The position numbers and the translations under genes were made by a program. From the NCBI RefSeq assembly GCF_040529055.1, contig NZ_CP132342.1, positions 3,408,001 through 3,472,000 of the forward strand: a stretch of DNA of 64,000 nucleotides, written 5' to 3'. Under the pieces are notes generated by a model. It ran no database searches. It was not told the DNA's origin and saw only the letters and a list, made by a program, of their open reading frames with translations. Positions 34,952 to 48,822 of this stretch are shown here, one piece after another. The DNA comes from Xanthomonas sontii (GTDB taxonomy: Bacteria > Pseudomonadota > Gammaproteobacteria > Xanthomonadales > Xanthomonadaceae). How positions within the stretch are numbered: position 1 is the first letter of the stretch; each line of letters begins with the position of its first letter.

Positions 34952-35045
34952 GGGATGGGGGATGCGTGAGGAAGGGAAAGAATGCACCAGCCGGCGGGCC
35001 GTGTGCCGCCGCACGGCCTCCGTCGCCAGGACGGAGGCCGCCGGT

Positions 35046-36171
35046 TCAGGCGTCGCTGCGTTTCGCGCCGGCTTCCAGGCCGGACTTGAGGCTGGCCTCG
35101 ACGAACTCGTCCAGGTCGCCGTCGAGCACCTTCTGGGTGTCCGAGCGCTCCACGCCGGTGCGCAGGTCCTTGATCCGGCTCTGGTCGAGCACGTAGTTGC
35201 GGATCTGGCTGCCCCAGCCGATGTCGGACTTGGTCGCCTCCACCGCATCGCGCTCGGCGTTGCGCTTCTGGATCTCCAGCTCGTACAGCTTGGCGGCGAG
35301 CATCTTCATCGCGTTGTCGCGGTTCTGGTGCTGGCTGCGCCCGGTCTGGCAGGCCACCACGATGCCGGTGGGCACGTGGGTGATGCGCACCGCCGACTCG
35401 GTCTTGTTGACGTGCTGGCCGCCGGCGCCGGAGGACCGGTACACGTCGGTCTTCAGATCGGCCGGGTTGATGTCGATGTCGATGTTGTCGTCCACTTCCG
35501 GCGACACGAACACCGAGGTGAAGCTGGTATGGCGACGGTTGTCCGAGTCGAACGGCGACTTGCGCACCAGCCGGTGCACGCCGGTTTCGGTCTTCAGCCA
35601 GCCGTAGGCGAAGTCGCCCTCCACGCGCAGCGTGGCGGACTTGATGCCGGCCACTTCGCCGCCGGAGACTTCCATCAGCTCGGTCTTCCAGCCGCGCGAC
35701 TCGCACCAGCGCAGGTACATGCGCAGCAGGATCTCGGCCCAGTCCTGGGCCTCGGTGCCGCCGGCGCCGGCCTGGATGTCGACGAAGGCGTTGCTGGCGT
35801 CCATCTGCCCGGAGAACATGCGCTGGAACTCCAGCTTCTCCACCTGTGCCTGGAAGCGGTCGACGTCGGCCAGCACCGCCTGCGCGGTGGCCTCGTCGTT
35901 CTCGCTTTCGGCCAGTTCCAGGAATTCCAGCGATTCGTTCAGGCCATCGAGCACGCTGGCGATGCCGCCGACGGTCTTCTCCAGGCTGGCGCGTTCGCGG
36001 CCCAGGCCCTGGGCGCGCTCGGGGTCGTTCCAGACGTCGGGGCTTTCCAGCTCCCGGGTGACTTCCTCTAGACGCTCCTTCTTGGCGTCGTAGTCAAAGA
36101 AACCCCCGTAGCGACAGCACCCGATCGGACAGATCGGCGATGCGGTGGCGAATCGGATTGAGTTCGATCAT
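35046..36171 (-). CDS. prfB: Peptide chain release factor 2, with programmed +1 frameshift
   Basis: RF2 terminates translation at UGA and UAA. The gene is split in two frames: codons 1-25 (start 36171, [20 protein letters not shown]...) end at an in-frame TGA (36096-36094). The rest begins with GAC at 36095 in the +1 frame and runs to 35046, giving about 374 residues in total. Seen: SPF of the recognition loop ([11 protein letters not shown]) and the GGQ catalytic loop ([17 protein letters not shown]). The split is the conserved autoregulatory frameshift, not a mutation. Confidence 0.96.
36093..36108 (-). promoter_or_regulatory. RF2 programmed frameshift site
   Basis: On the coding strand the site reads CGGGGG-TTT-CTT-TGA-C. 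A G-run acting as internal Shine-Dalgarno is followed by the slippery CTT codon and the TGA stop, as in E. coli prfB. Low RF2 lets the ribosome slip +1 and continue at GAC. Confidence 0.92.
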
Positions 36172-36239
36172 TGCGGCGTTTCCGGCAGACAAGAGCGCGA
36201 TTCTAGCAATTCCGGCCGCCGCGCCACAGCGCCGCCGGA

Positions 36240-37136
36240 CTACTCGACGGTCGCCGCCTCGCCCTCCCCGGCCGCCACGCGCAGCGCGGCGCGGTAGCGG
36301 CGGCTGCACGGCACCTGGCTGCCGTCGCGCAGATGCACCCGCGCCTCGCCCGCCTCCAGCGGCTCGATGGAGACCACGCTGGCCAGGTTGACGATGTAGC
36401 TGCGGTGGATGCGCACGAACCGCGCCGGGTCCAGCCGCGCCTCGATCGCGGCCATGGTGCTGCGCAGCGGGTAGTCGTGGCCGCGCACGCGCAGGTTGAC
36501 GTAGTTGCCGGCGGCCTGCAGCCACTCGATGTCGGCCGCGGCGACCAGGAAATCGCGGCCCAGCTTGCGCACCAGGAAGCGCTCCGGCCGTTCCAGCGAG
36601 CCCACCGGCGGGCCGGCGTCGGGCGCGCCGAGCAGCGCCGCCTCGCCCTGCCAGCGCCGCAACAGGAACCGGTACATCTCCACGCACAGCGCGATCGAGG
36701 CCAGGCTGCGCACGTCCTTGAGGTATTCGTAGGCCAGCCCCTGCGGCCACGGCCCGAAGTCGTACTGCTGGCCCTGCAGGCGGTAGACCAGGCTGCGCAG
36801 GGCGACCATTCCCACCACGTGCAGCACCGACAATGCCACGCTGCCCAGCAGGTAGCCCGGCAGCCGGCGCCGCCAGGTGTCCCAGTGCAGCGGGTAGCGC
36901 CGGGTCAGCAGCACCACCAACGGCACGATCAGCAGGAACATCAGTTGGCTGGACCACTCCCACACCACCGGCTCCCATGCGGCGAAATGCAGCCCGGTGT
37001 TGCGGATGTCGATCAACACCGTGACGCTGTTGGCGATGGCGTTGATCAGGGTGAGCGCGACCCAGAAGCCGATTTCGAAGCTGCGGCGCCAGGGCTGGAA
37101 ACGGGAATAGGCGCTGGCGCCGGACGGATCGGACAT
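36240..37136 (-). CDS. rpfD: RpfD-like membrane protein with LytTR DNA-binding domain
   Basis: A 298-residue protein. The N-terminal half has about four transmembrane segments (IGFWVALTLINAIANSVTVL, LMFLLIVPLVVLL, YLLGSVALSVLHVVGMVAL and others). The C-terminal ~100 residues form a LytTR domain (DFLVAAADIEWLQAAGNYVNLRVRG, then RIHRSYIVNLASVVSIEPL). Membrane-bound LytTR regulators control transcription in response to unknown signals; this one sits where rpfD is found in the rpf cluster. ATG 37136 is chosen; the frame is open further upstream but overlaps the VIT/VWA gene. It lies 68 nt upstream of prfB. Confidence 0.85.
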   Translation of the reverse strand: MSDPSGASAYSRFQPWRRSFEIGFWVALTLINAIANSVTVLIDIRNTGLHFAAWEPVVWEWSSQLMFLLIVPLVVLLTRRYPLHWDTWRRRLPGYLLGSVALSVLHVVGMVALRSLVYRLQGQQYDFGPWPQGLAYEYLKDVRSLASIALCVEMYRFLLRRWQGEAALLGAPDAGPPVGSLERPERFLVRKLGRDFLVAAADIEWLQAAGNYVNLRVRGHDYPLRSTMAAIEARLDPARFVRIHRSYIVNLASVVSIEPLEAGEARVHLRDGSQVPCSRRYRAALRVAAGEGEAATVE

Positions 37137-37186
37137 GGTCGAAGTGTAGCGCGCCGGCATGACCGCGCCGGCGCGCCATGGGCGGA

Positions 37187-40108
37187 TCAGCGCACGTCGA
37201 ACTCGCCGACCAGCACCGTCTCCTTGCGCTCGGTCAGGCGCAGCGTCACCTGCTGGTCGCGCTGCGCGGCCGTACCCCAGCCCGTGCTCAGTTGCAGATG
37301 CAAGGTGGTGGCACCGGTGACCAGCGGCTGGCGCTCGCCGAAGAAGTTCGCCTCCACCTTGTACTTGCCGGGCTTGGCGGTGCGCAGCGAGAACTCCTCC
37401 GGCCCGTAGCCGCCGGTGAAGTCCGGCGACAGCTGGCCGCCCTGGTAGGTCGCGCGGTTTCCGTAAAAGCAGCGCTCGCCATTGGGGTCGGTCACCCACA
37501 GGTCCATGTCGCTGTTGTCGCTGTCCCAGTTCAGCACCACGCGCAGGTCCAGCGGCAGGTTGCGCAGCAGCCGTGGATCGACGAAGCCGGTGTCCAGCGG
37601 CCGCGGCGCCAGCGCCACGATCGCGTTCAGTTCGTTGAGCGCGATCATGCTCACCCCGTCGAAGCGCGTGTCCCAGTCGCGCACCACCACCTCATACAGC
37701 TGTGCGATCGCCGCCTGCGCGTCGCCGCGCGCGGCATAGGCCAGGCCCAGGTCGCGGAAACTCTGCGGCTCCTCTTCGCCCAGCCGCAGCACCTGCTCGA
37801 ACACCGGCACCGCCAGGTCGGCGCGACCGGCCTGTAGCAGCCGGTAGCCGAGCACGCGCAGCACGTGGCGATTTTCCAGTTGCAGCTCGGCCAGGTTGGA
37901 GAGCACCCGCAGGGCCAGGTCGCGCTGGCCGCGCTCGAACAGCACATCGGCCACATCCAGGTAGAACGCCACGCTGTCGGCGTGCGCCGCGCGTTCGCTC
38001 AGGTACAACGGATACACCGCGTCCGCCGTGGCCGCCCGCAGACGCCGCGCATACGGCGAATCCGGCTGCCAGGGCTGCACGGCCAGGGAGATCGTGGCCG
38101 GAGCCGCCACACGCTCGCGCGCAGTCGCCGACGCGGCCGCGTCGCTGGGCGCGCCGGACGAACCGCCGACGATGTCCAGTTCCAGCGGCGCGAGTGCAGG
38201 CGCGGCAGCGGGCATCGGCGCAGGCGCTGCGAGGGCCATGGACCGTTGCGGGCCCGACGGGGCCTGCATGCGCTGATCGGCAGTGTCAGCGGCGGCGATC
38301 GCCACTGGCGGCGCGTCCTTGGGAAAGCGCCGCTGCCACCAGGCGACACGCTGCGCGAACGCGTCGGCGATCGCGTCGATGCGTCGCTTGCGCGTGTCGT
38401 CCTGCAGCTTCTGCTGCCGCACCTGCGCACCCGCCACCGCCGCACGCAGCGCCGGGGGCGCCGGGATGCCATAGCGGGCGTAGTCGTCGGCATTCTCCAG
38501 CACCAGCAACGAGGTGTCGGCGCTGACCAGCCCGAAGCGCGTCGCCAGCGCCTGGCGGCGCGCGGCCGATCCCTGCGGATCGGCGGACAGGCTGCGCAAC
38601 ATGGCCCGTGCCCAGGCGCCCGGCACCAGGTCGCCTGGAACTTCCTCCGCCTCGCGCAACGGCAGACTCAGGCGTCGGGTGCTGGCGGCGGTGGCGATCT
38701 CCAGGTGCAGCGTCGCATCGGCGCCGAGCAGGCGCCCGGCGATGCGCAGGTAGCCATCGTCGGCGTCGCGCGAATCGGCGACCAGATCGGCAACGTGGCT
38801 ACCGTCCAGCGCGACCAGTTCGCCGCCACGCCGCAACAGCCGCTCGCTGGCCAGTTGCACGCCCGGCAGGCCCTGCAATGCGATCGCGCGTCCGCCGCGC
38901 GCTTCCGCGATCGCCGCCAGGCGCGCGGCATCGGCGTGCACGCCGGCCGAGTCGATCGCATACAGGCGCTGCCCCGGCGCCAGCGTCGGCATGGTCTGCG
39001 CGCCGTAGTTGCCCAGGCCATCGCTGAACAACAGATACTCCTGCACGTGCGCCGCCGGTTGCCAGGCGCCCAGCGCACTGGCGCCGTCGGGCTGCTCGGC
39101 CTGCAACGCCGCCTTCAGGGCGCTCCAGTCGCCGTTGCGCACCTGGAACCTGCGCGGCGCCGCGGCACGGTCGCGCAGCACGATCAGATCGACCTGGGCG
39201 GTGCCGACCGCGGCGAAATAGCGCTGCAGCAAGGCCAGTTCGGCCGGAATGTCGCGCTGCCGTGCCGAACCGGACGCATCCCAGAGCAGGCCGATGCGTT
39301 GCGGCAGCGGGCGCGGGCCATGCAGGTCGGCGATCGGCACCAGCGCCTGGAAGTAGCGCTGGCCATCGTGGAGACCTGTCGCCACGCGCGGCGTGGCGCT
39401 TGCGCGCAGCGACAGCACCAGCTCCGACGGCAACTGCGCCGGGCTGCCGGACCAGGATGCGGCGTAGCCACCGTCCGCCGTCGGCAGCAGCCGCATGCCG
39501 GACGTCGCCGCGCGTTCATCAGGCGCGGCCTGGGTACTCAGCGCGACCTGCAGCGACCGCGCGCCGACCGCATACGCCAGCGGCAAGCGCCATTGCCAGC
39601 CGGCGGCGGTGCGCTGTAGCGATTCGCGATAGACCAGGCGCACATGGCGGCTGCCATGCGCCGGCAGCGGGTAGACGCGCAGCCGGAACTGGTTGCCGGC
39701 GGTCTGCTCGAGCAGGCCCGGATCCACGCCGCGCCGCTCGACCGCTTCGAACACCTGGCGCCCGCGCGCCTTGGGCACCGGCACCGCGTCGCGCATCTGC
39801 CCGTCGACGTCCAGGGCGAAACCGCTGAGTTGCTGCCCCTCGCGCAGCGGGAACGTCAGCTGCCCCTCCAGCACGCGCGCGTTGGGATTGAAGAACTCCA
39901 GCTCCACCGTGGTTTCGGCCAGGCCAGCGGCGGCATGCGCACGCACGGTCGCCGAGCGCAGCTCGACCGGACGTTCGCCGGCGTCGGTGTGCAGCAACGG
40001 CGCGACCAATTGCCGCTGCGGCGCGGACTGCGCCCCGGCCGGGACCGCGGCGAGTAACGACAACGAAAGCAACAACACGTACACGCTTCTGCGCATGGTG
40101 GACGGCAT
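37187..40108 (-). CDS. Large secreted VIT/VWA-domain protein with TPR-like and C-terminal beta domain
   Basis: A 973-residue exported protein. A signal peptide (about 1-27, ending PAGAQSA) precedes a VIT domain (about 35-165, ETTVELEFFNPNARVLEGQLTFPL). A von Willebrand A-like domain follows with a MIDAS-type DASGS near residue 278 (GLLWDASGSARQRDIP). Ala/Pro-rich linkers, TPR-like helices (about 720-860) and a C-terminal beta region (LRVVLNWDSDNSDMDLWVTDPNGE) complete it. Related proteins are metal-dependent adhesion or scaffold proteins of unknown role. It lies 50 nt upstream of rpfD on the same strand. Function is not known. Confidence 0.85.
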   Translation of the reverse strand: MPSTMRRSVYVLLLSLSLLAAVPAGAQSAPQRQLVAPLLHTDAGERPVELRSATVRAHAAAGLAETTVELEFFNPNARVLEGQLTFPLREGQQLSGFALDVDGQMRDAVPVPKARGRQVFEAVERRGVDPGLLEQTAGNQFRLRVYPLPAHGSRHVRLVYRESLQRTAAGWQWRLPLAYAVGARSLQVALSTQAAPDERAATSGMRLLPTADGGYAASWSGSPAQLPSELVLSLRASATPRVATGLHDGQRYFQALVPIADLHGPRPLPQRIGLLWDASGSARQRDIPAELALLQRYFAAVGTAQVDLIVLRDRAAAPRRFQVRNGDWSALKAALQAEQPDGASALGAWQPAAHVQEYLLFSDGLGNYGAQTMPTLAPGQRLYAIDSAGVHADAARLAAIAEARGGRAIALQGLPGVQLASERLLRRGGELVALDGSHVADLVADSRDADDGYLRIAGRLLGADATLHLEIATAASTRRLSLPLREAEEVPGDLVPGAWARAMLRSLSADPQGSAARRQALATRFGLVSADTSLLVLENADDYARYGIPAPPALRAAVAGAQVRQQKLQDDTRKRRIDAIADAFAQRVAWWQRRFPKDAPPVAIAAADTADQRMQAPSGPQRSMALAAPAPMPAAAPALAPLELDIVGGSSGAPSDAAASATARERVAAPATISLAVQPWQPDSPYARRLRAATADAVYPLYLSERAAHADSVAFYLDVADVLFERGQRDLALRVLSNLAELQLENRHVLRVLGYRLLQAGRADLAVPVFEQVLRLGEEEPQSFRDLGLAYAARGDAQAAIAQLYEVVVRDWDTRFDGVSMIALNELNAIVALAPRPLDTGFVDPRLLRNLPLDLRVVLNWDSDNSDMDLWVTDPNGERCFYGNRATYQGGQLSPDFTGGYGPEEFSLRTAKPGKYKVEANFFGERQPLVTGATTLHLQLSTGWGTAAQRDQQVTLRLTERKETVLVGEFDVR

Positions 40109-40198
40109 GGATCGCTCCTTGCTGGGACGGTATGGCTTGAACGTCCGCCGTGACGCGATGGGGTTGCTTGTGTGCGTCCAGACTCAGGCGACGCGCAA

Positions 40199-40684
40199 GC
40201 CCCTCTCCCATCGGGAGAGGGGTTGGGGTGAGGGTCCGGCACAGGCGCGATGCAACAGACGGCGCGAGGCTGCGCCCTACCCTCATCCGGCCCTGCGGGC
40301 CACCTTCCCCCAAGAAGGGGGCCATGGTCCCGGTGGGAGAAGGGAAAGCAAAGCCCCTCTCCCTCCGGGAGAGGGGTTGGGGTGAGGGTCCGGCACAGGC
40401 GCGATGCAACAGACGGCGCGAGGCTGCGCCCTACCCTCATCCGGCCCTGCGGGCCACCTTCCCCCAAGAAGGGGGCCATGGTCCCGGCGGGAGAAGGAAC
40501 AGCGAAGCCCCTCTCCCACCGGGAGAGGGGTTGGGGTGAAGGTGCGGCGCAAGGCGTGATGCAACAGACGACGCGAGGCTGCGCCCAACCCTCATCCGGC
40601 CCTGCGGGCCACCTTCTCCCGAAGGGAGAAGGAACAGCAAAGCCCCTCTCCCACCGGGAGAGGGGTTGGGGTGAGGGTCCGGCA
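40199..40684. repeat. 154-bp tandem array of hairpin-rich intergenic repeats
   Basis: The motif GCCCCTCTCCC-N4-GGGAGAGGGG begins at 40199, 40353, 40507 and 40642. The first two intervals are exactly 154 bp; the third is 135 bp because an internal segment is missing. Each unit also carries CCTCATCCGGCCC-TGC-GGGCC and CTTCCCCC-N3-GGGGG hairpins. Similar modules are widespread between genes in Xanthomonadaceae and other Proteobacteria. The array fills the 604-nt gap between recJ and the VIT/VWA gene; no gene is supported there. Confidence 0.92.
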
Positions 40685-40712
40685 GCACGCGCAGCGTCAG
40701 ACCGCCAACTGC

Positions 40713-42446
40713 TCAGCCATCCAACGGCAGACAGTGCTCCACCACCAGTTGCACCGCATCGCCGCCGCGGTAGTCGTCGGCGACCAGCCGATAGGCGACG
40801 TGCACGCGGCGGCCCGGTTCACGACCGTGCCAGCCGTTGAAATGGATCGCGTTCAAGGGTTCGGCACGGCCGGGGCAACGCAGGCTCAGCTTGACGTGGC
40901 GCTCCTTCAGCAAGCGCCACTGCACTACTTCGAATTCGCCATCGAACAGCGGCTCGGGGAAGCCCTGCCCCCATGGCCCGCCCTGGCGCAGCGCCTCGGC
41001 ATGGCGGTGGTCGAGTTCGTGCGGCTCCAGCGCGCCGTCGCTGAGCAGTTCGGCCTGCAGCAGTTCCGCGTCCAGGCTGGCCAGCGCATGCGCGCGGAAC
41101 ACCTCTTCGAACTCGGCCAGCGCGTCCTGCGGCAGGCTCAGGCCCGCGGCCATGGCATGGCCGCCGAACTTCTCCATCAGGCCCGGCCGCTGCGCCTCCA
41201 CCGCCGCCATCGCGTCGCGGATGTGGAAGCCGGGGATCGAACGCGCCGAGCCGCGCAACTGGGTGCTGCCCGGCTCGGCCGGGGCGAAGGCGATCACCGG
41301 CCGATGCAGGCGGTCCTTCATCTTCGAGGCGACCAGGCCGATCACGCCGGGATGCCACTGCGCATCGAACAGGCACACCGCCACCGGCGGCTGCTCGGGC
41401 GCGGCCAGCAGCGCCTGCGCCACGACCGCTTCGGCCTCGTCGGTCATCTGCTGCTGCACGGCGCGGCGCTCGGCGTTGATCTCCTCCAGCGTCGCGGCGA
41501 TCGTGCGCGCCTGTTGCGGGTCCTCGCACAGCAACAACTCGATGCCCAGGGCCATGTCCTCGAGGCGGCCGGCGGCGTTGAGCCGCGGCGCCAGGGCGAA
41601 GCCGATGTCGCTGGCGCTGAGCCGCGCCGGGTCGCGGCCGCTGGCTTCGATCAGGGCGCGCAGGCCGAGGCAACCTTCGCCACGCTGCAACCGGCGCAAA
41701 CCGGCCGAGACCAGCGCGCGGTTGTTGGGATCCAGCGGCACAAGGTCGGCGACGGTGCCGACCGCGACCAGGTCCAGCAGCACACTCAGGTCCGGCGGTG
41801 CCGCCACGAACGCGCCGCGCACGCGCAGGTGCCGGCGCAGCGCCAACAGCACGTAGAAGATCACGCCGACCCCGGCCAGCATCTTGCTCGGGAAGGCGTC
41901 GCCGGCCAGGTTCGGATCGACGATGGCGTCGGCCGGCGGCAAGGCCGGACCCGGCAGGTGGTGGTCGGTGACCAGCACCTGCCAGCCCAGCGCCTTGGCC
42001 GCGGCGACGCCGGCATGGCAGGCGATGCCGTGGTCCACCGTGACCAGCAGGTCCGGCTGCAACGGCGCCAGTTCCGCGACCAGCGCCGGCGACAGACCGT
42101 AGCCATGGACCATGCGGTTGGGCACCGCGTGCAGCACCTGCGCGGCGCCGAGCAGGCGCAGCCCGCGCACCGCCACTGCGCAGGCGGTGGCGCCGTCGCA
42201 ATCGAAATCGCCGACCACCAGGATGCGCTTGCCCGCGGCGATCGCCTCGGCCAGCAATTCCACGGCGGCGTCGATGCCGCTCAGCGCATCCGGCGGCAGC
42301 AACTGCGCCAGCTTGGGCTGCGCCAGGCCACTGTCGTGGGCGCCGCGCGCGGCATAGATGCGCCGCAACAGCGGCAACGTCGCCTCGTGCCACGGGCCGG
42401 CCGCGGCCGCCGCGGGCCGCCGCACGATGCGCGCGCTGGAACTCAT
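40713..42446 (-). CDS. recJ: Single-stranded-DNA-specific exonuclease RecJ
   Basis: A 577-residue DHH-family 5'-3' exonuclease acting in recombination and mismatch repair. Seen: DFDCDGATACAVAVRGL (metal site), VTVDHGIACH, VTDHHLPGP (the DHH motif) and the DHHA1 region with GGHAMAAGLSL. It starts 4 nt inside the end of rpfE (ATGA overlap), so it is the last gene of a tightly coupled minus-strand operon that begins at dapB or carA. The repeat array lies just downstream. Confidence 0.97.
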   Translation of the reverse strand: MSSSARIVRRPAAAAAGPWHEATLPLLRRIYAARGAHDSGLAQPKLAQLLPPDALSGIDAAVELLAEAIAAGKRILVVGDFDCDGATACAVAVRGLRLLGAAQVLHAVPNRMVHGYGLSPALVAELAPLQPDLLVTVDHGIACHAGVAAAKALGWQVLVTDHHLPGPALPPADAIVDPNLAGDAFPSKMLAGVGVIFYVLLALRRHLRVRGAFVAAPPDLSVLLDLVAVGTVADLVPLDPNNRALVSAGLRRLQRGEGCLGLRALIEASGRDPARLSASDIGFALAPRLNAAGRLEDMALGIELLLCEDPQQARTIAATLEEINAERRAVQQQMTDEAEAVVAQALLAAPEQPPVAVCLFDAQWHPGVIGLVASKMKDRLHRPVIAFAPAEPGSTQLRGSARSIPGFHIRDAMAAVEAQRPGLMEKFGGHAMAAGLSLPQDALAEFEEVFRAHALASLDAELLQAELLSDGALEPHELDHRHAEALRQGGPWGQGFPEPLFDGEFEVVQWRLLKERHVKLSLRCPGRAEPLNAIHFNGWHGREPGRRVHVAYRLVADDYRGGDAVQLVVEHCLPLDG

Positions 42447-43363
42447 GCGTCCAGGCGCGACAGCGGTCGCCGCCACAGGCGCCAGCGTTGCGCGGGGGCG
42501 ATGCGGAAACAGGTGCCGTCCCCGAAATCCAGTTGCAGTTGCTGCAACTCGCCGTCGCGCAGCGCCTGCAGCAGCGGCTGCACCACCTCGCCGACGAACT
42601 GCTCGGGCGCGCGCAACTGACGCAGGTCGACCAGCGCATCGACCCGCGGCGCCTGCGCATCGGCGACGCCGGCGGCCTGGGCCAGCGCGCGCAACAGCGG
42701 ATCGCGGCTGCGCACCTGCGCATGCGTAGTGCCGACGGTGGCCGGCAGGCGGCCGCCGCCCCAGAACCACAGCGAATTGATCGCCGGCTGGCCGCGGGCG
42801 ACGCGTTCGCGGTTCCAGGGATGCTGGTGCAGCACGATCTGCACTTCGGTCAGCAGGGCACGCCAGCGGCGCGCGTCCTCGCCCTGCGGCAGATGATCGA
42901 ACAGGTCCGCCCCGAGCACCTGCGCCGGTGCCGCGAACACCGGCAGCACGCTGTCGGCCGGCAGGCGCAGATACCAGCGGGTCGGATCGGGCGCGTCCAG
43001 GGTCAGCCCGCTTTCGGCGAACACGCCCTGCACCGCCGGCAACAGCGCGTCCAGGTCCACCGCGTCGAGCGGCAGCATGTCGCCATGCGCCATCAGCCGT
43101 GCGCCCTGCATGTCCGGCACCACGTAGGCGGGATCGGCGCGCAGCCACAGGCCGTCGCCGGCATCGCCGGCGTCCAGTTGCCGGGTCAGCGCCGCGGCCG
43201 GCAGCGATGCTTCCGCCAGCACGAAATGGCGGCGCAACTGCGCCTCGCCGCCGGGCGCGGCCTGCGTGCGGTCGGCGCGGCCGAACGCGCGCGCCACCTC
43301 GCCGGCCAGCACGGCGCCGGCCAGGCGGACCCGCTCCGGCAACAGCAAGGTGGCGACCGCCAT
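42443..43363 (-). CDS. rpfE: RpfE-like protein
   Basis: A 306-residue protein recognised from its composition and position between greA and recJ, as in the rpf cluster. Visible: a conserved WYLRLP segment, LHQHPWNRERVARGQPAINSLWFWGGGRLP in the middle, and a C-terminal beta block (LQQLQLDFGDGTCFRI). The NSLWFWGGG stretch is typical of a family sometimes called phosphoglycerate mutase-like, but no catalytic signature is evident. No biochemical function is established. It starts 4 nt after greA and overlaps recJ. Confidence 0.85.
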   Translation of the reverse strand: MAVATLLLPERVRLAGAVLAGEVARAFGRADRTQAAPGGEAQLRRHFVLAEASLPAAALTRQLDAGDAGDGLWLRADPAYVVPDMQGARLMAHGDMLPLDAVDLDALLPAVQGVFAESGLTLDAPDPTRWYLRLPADSVLPVFAAPAQVLGADLFDHLPQGEDARRWRALLTEVQIVLHQHPWNRERVARGQPAINSLWFWGGGRLPATVGTTHAQVRSRDPLLRALAQAAGVADAQAPRVDALVDLRQLRAPEQFVGEVVQPLLQALRDGELQQLQLDFGDGTCFRIAPAQRWRLWRRPLSRLDA

Positions 43364-43367
43364 CGGA

Positions 43368-43840
43368 TCAGCCGACGTAGGCGACGCTGACGATCTCGTA
43401 CTCGCGGCGTCCGGCCGGGGCATCGATGCTGACGCTGTCGCCTTCCATCTTGCCGATCAGCGCACGCGCCAGCGGCGAAGAGATCGCGATCAGGCCCAGC
43501 TTGATGTCCGCTTCGAGGTCGCCGACCAACTGATAGCGCTTCTCTTCGTCGGTCTCCACATCGGCCAGGGTCACGGTGGCGCCGAACACCACCTTGCTGC
43601 CGACCGCCAGCTTGCTGACGTCGATGACCTCGGCGTGCGACAGCTCGCTTTCCAGCTGCTTGATGCGGCCTTCGATGAAGCCCTGCTGCTCGCGCGCGGC
43701 GTGGTACTCGGCGTTCTCCTTGAGGTCGCCGTGCGCGCGCGCCTCGGCGATCGCGGTGATGACCTCGGGACGCTTGACCGACTTCAGGTGATCCAGTTCC
43801 TCGCGCAACCGCTGCGCGCCTTGCATGGTGATCGGGGCTC

Positions 43841-43844
<4 letters not shown>
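43368..43844 (-). CDS. greA: Transcript cleavage factor GreA
   Basis: A 158-residue factor that restarts backtracked RNA polymerase by stimulating cleavage of the 3' RNA end. Seen: an N-terminal coiled coil ([40 protein letters not shown]) with the catalytic acidic tip, then the FKBP-like C-terminal domain ending [14 protein letters not shown]. The GTG at 43844 overlaps the carB stop (GTGA) and gives exactly the E. coli length, so it is preferred to the later ATG at 43826. Confidence 0.96.
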
Positions 43845-47083
<3,239 letters not shown>

Positions 47084-47092
47084 GGGGGATTC

Positions 47093-47535
47093 TCAGTAGA
47101 GGCGGTCCTGCCACGCCGCGGGGGCGCGCCAGGTGATCTGATCGGGCGAACGCGCATCGATCGCGCCATGGTCGACCGCGGCGCGAACCTCGCGCTGCAT
47201 CGCGGCCCAACTGCTGGCGGTGGCGCCGATGCGCGCGCCGATCCGGTTGTTGTGGGCGTCCATCGCCCGGCTGGCGTTGCCGTGGCCGTCGCGCTCCATG
47301 ACCGCCGTGACCCAGTCCACGCAGCGCGGCGACAGGGTGTAGGCGACCACGGCGCTGGCCAGGCTGTGGCGGTACGCATCGGCCGGGCCGTCGCGTCCGC
47401 CCGGCAAGCCGGCGCTGAGCCACTGCGGATACACCGCGCCCAGCACGAAGGCCGGATACGCGGCGAGCACCAGCAACGCCGTGGCCGGCCACCGCCAGCG
47501 GCGGGTCGGCGACGGCATGGCCGGCGCTGCGGCCA

Positions 47536-47536
<1 letters not shown>
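47093..47536 (-). CDS. Uncharacterised membrane-anchored protein inside the carAB operon
   Basis: A 147-residue protein with one N-terminal transmembrane or uncleaved signal segment (about 15-36, LLVLAAYPAFVLGAVYP). An exported helical part carries H-S-L-ASAVVAYTLSPRCVDWVTAVMER and a conserved-looking D-x-HNNRIG motif. Start 47536 overlaps the carA stop by ATGA, and carB begins 9 nt after it ends, so it is translationally coupled between the two subunits. I do not recognise a characterised family. The His-Asn-Asn motif and helical pattern suggest a small all-alpha domain. Context hints at a role outside catalysis. Confidence 0.75.
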
Positions 47537-48660
<1,124 letters not shown>

Positions 48661-48759
48661 GGGGTTCGCCTTGGGGAGAGAGGAACCCTGCCCCACCAAC
48701 TTGCAGGCTGCAAGAAACCGCGAACTCGGCGCTTCTCCGGGTCCGTGGCGATGGGTAAC

Positions 48760-48800
48760 AGGCGAGCGAGAATTGTACCGGCGCGGGGCGGTCCGCGCCA
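48760..48800 (-). promoter_or_regulatory. Candidate carA promoter and leader
   Basis: On the minus strand a TACAAT -10 box lies at 48777-48772, with no strong -35. It would give a leader of about 100 nt that contains a small hairpin CTTGCA-N3-TGCAAG (around 48711-48725). The promoter is tentative. Confidence 0.4.
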
Positions 48801-48822
48801 GCCGTTTATGTGAAAACCGCGT

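Noticed and set aside
36094..36096. In-frame TGA in prfB as a nonsense mutation
   Set aside because: It is preceded by a Shine-Dalgarno-like G-run and CTT slip codon, the known RF2 autoregulation site.
36094..37179. Open frame containing [10 protein letters not shown] as the end of a larger protein
   Set aside because: Only its last 25 codons are real: they are the first part of prfB before the programmed frameshift; the rest is a shadow of rpfD.
40150..40840. Several open frames within the 154-bp repeat array
   Set aside because: They are repeats of the same hairpin sequence (RRGPWSRW-type peptides) with no start context; non-coding.
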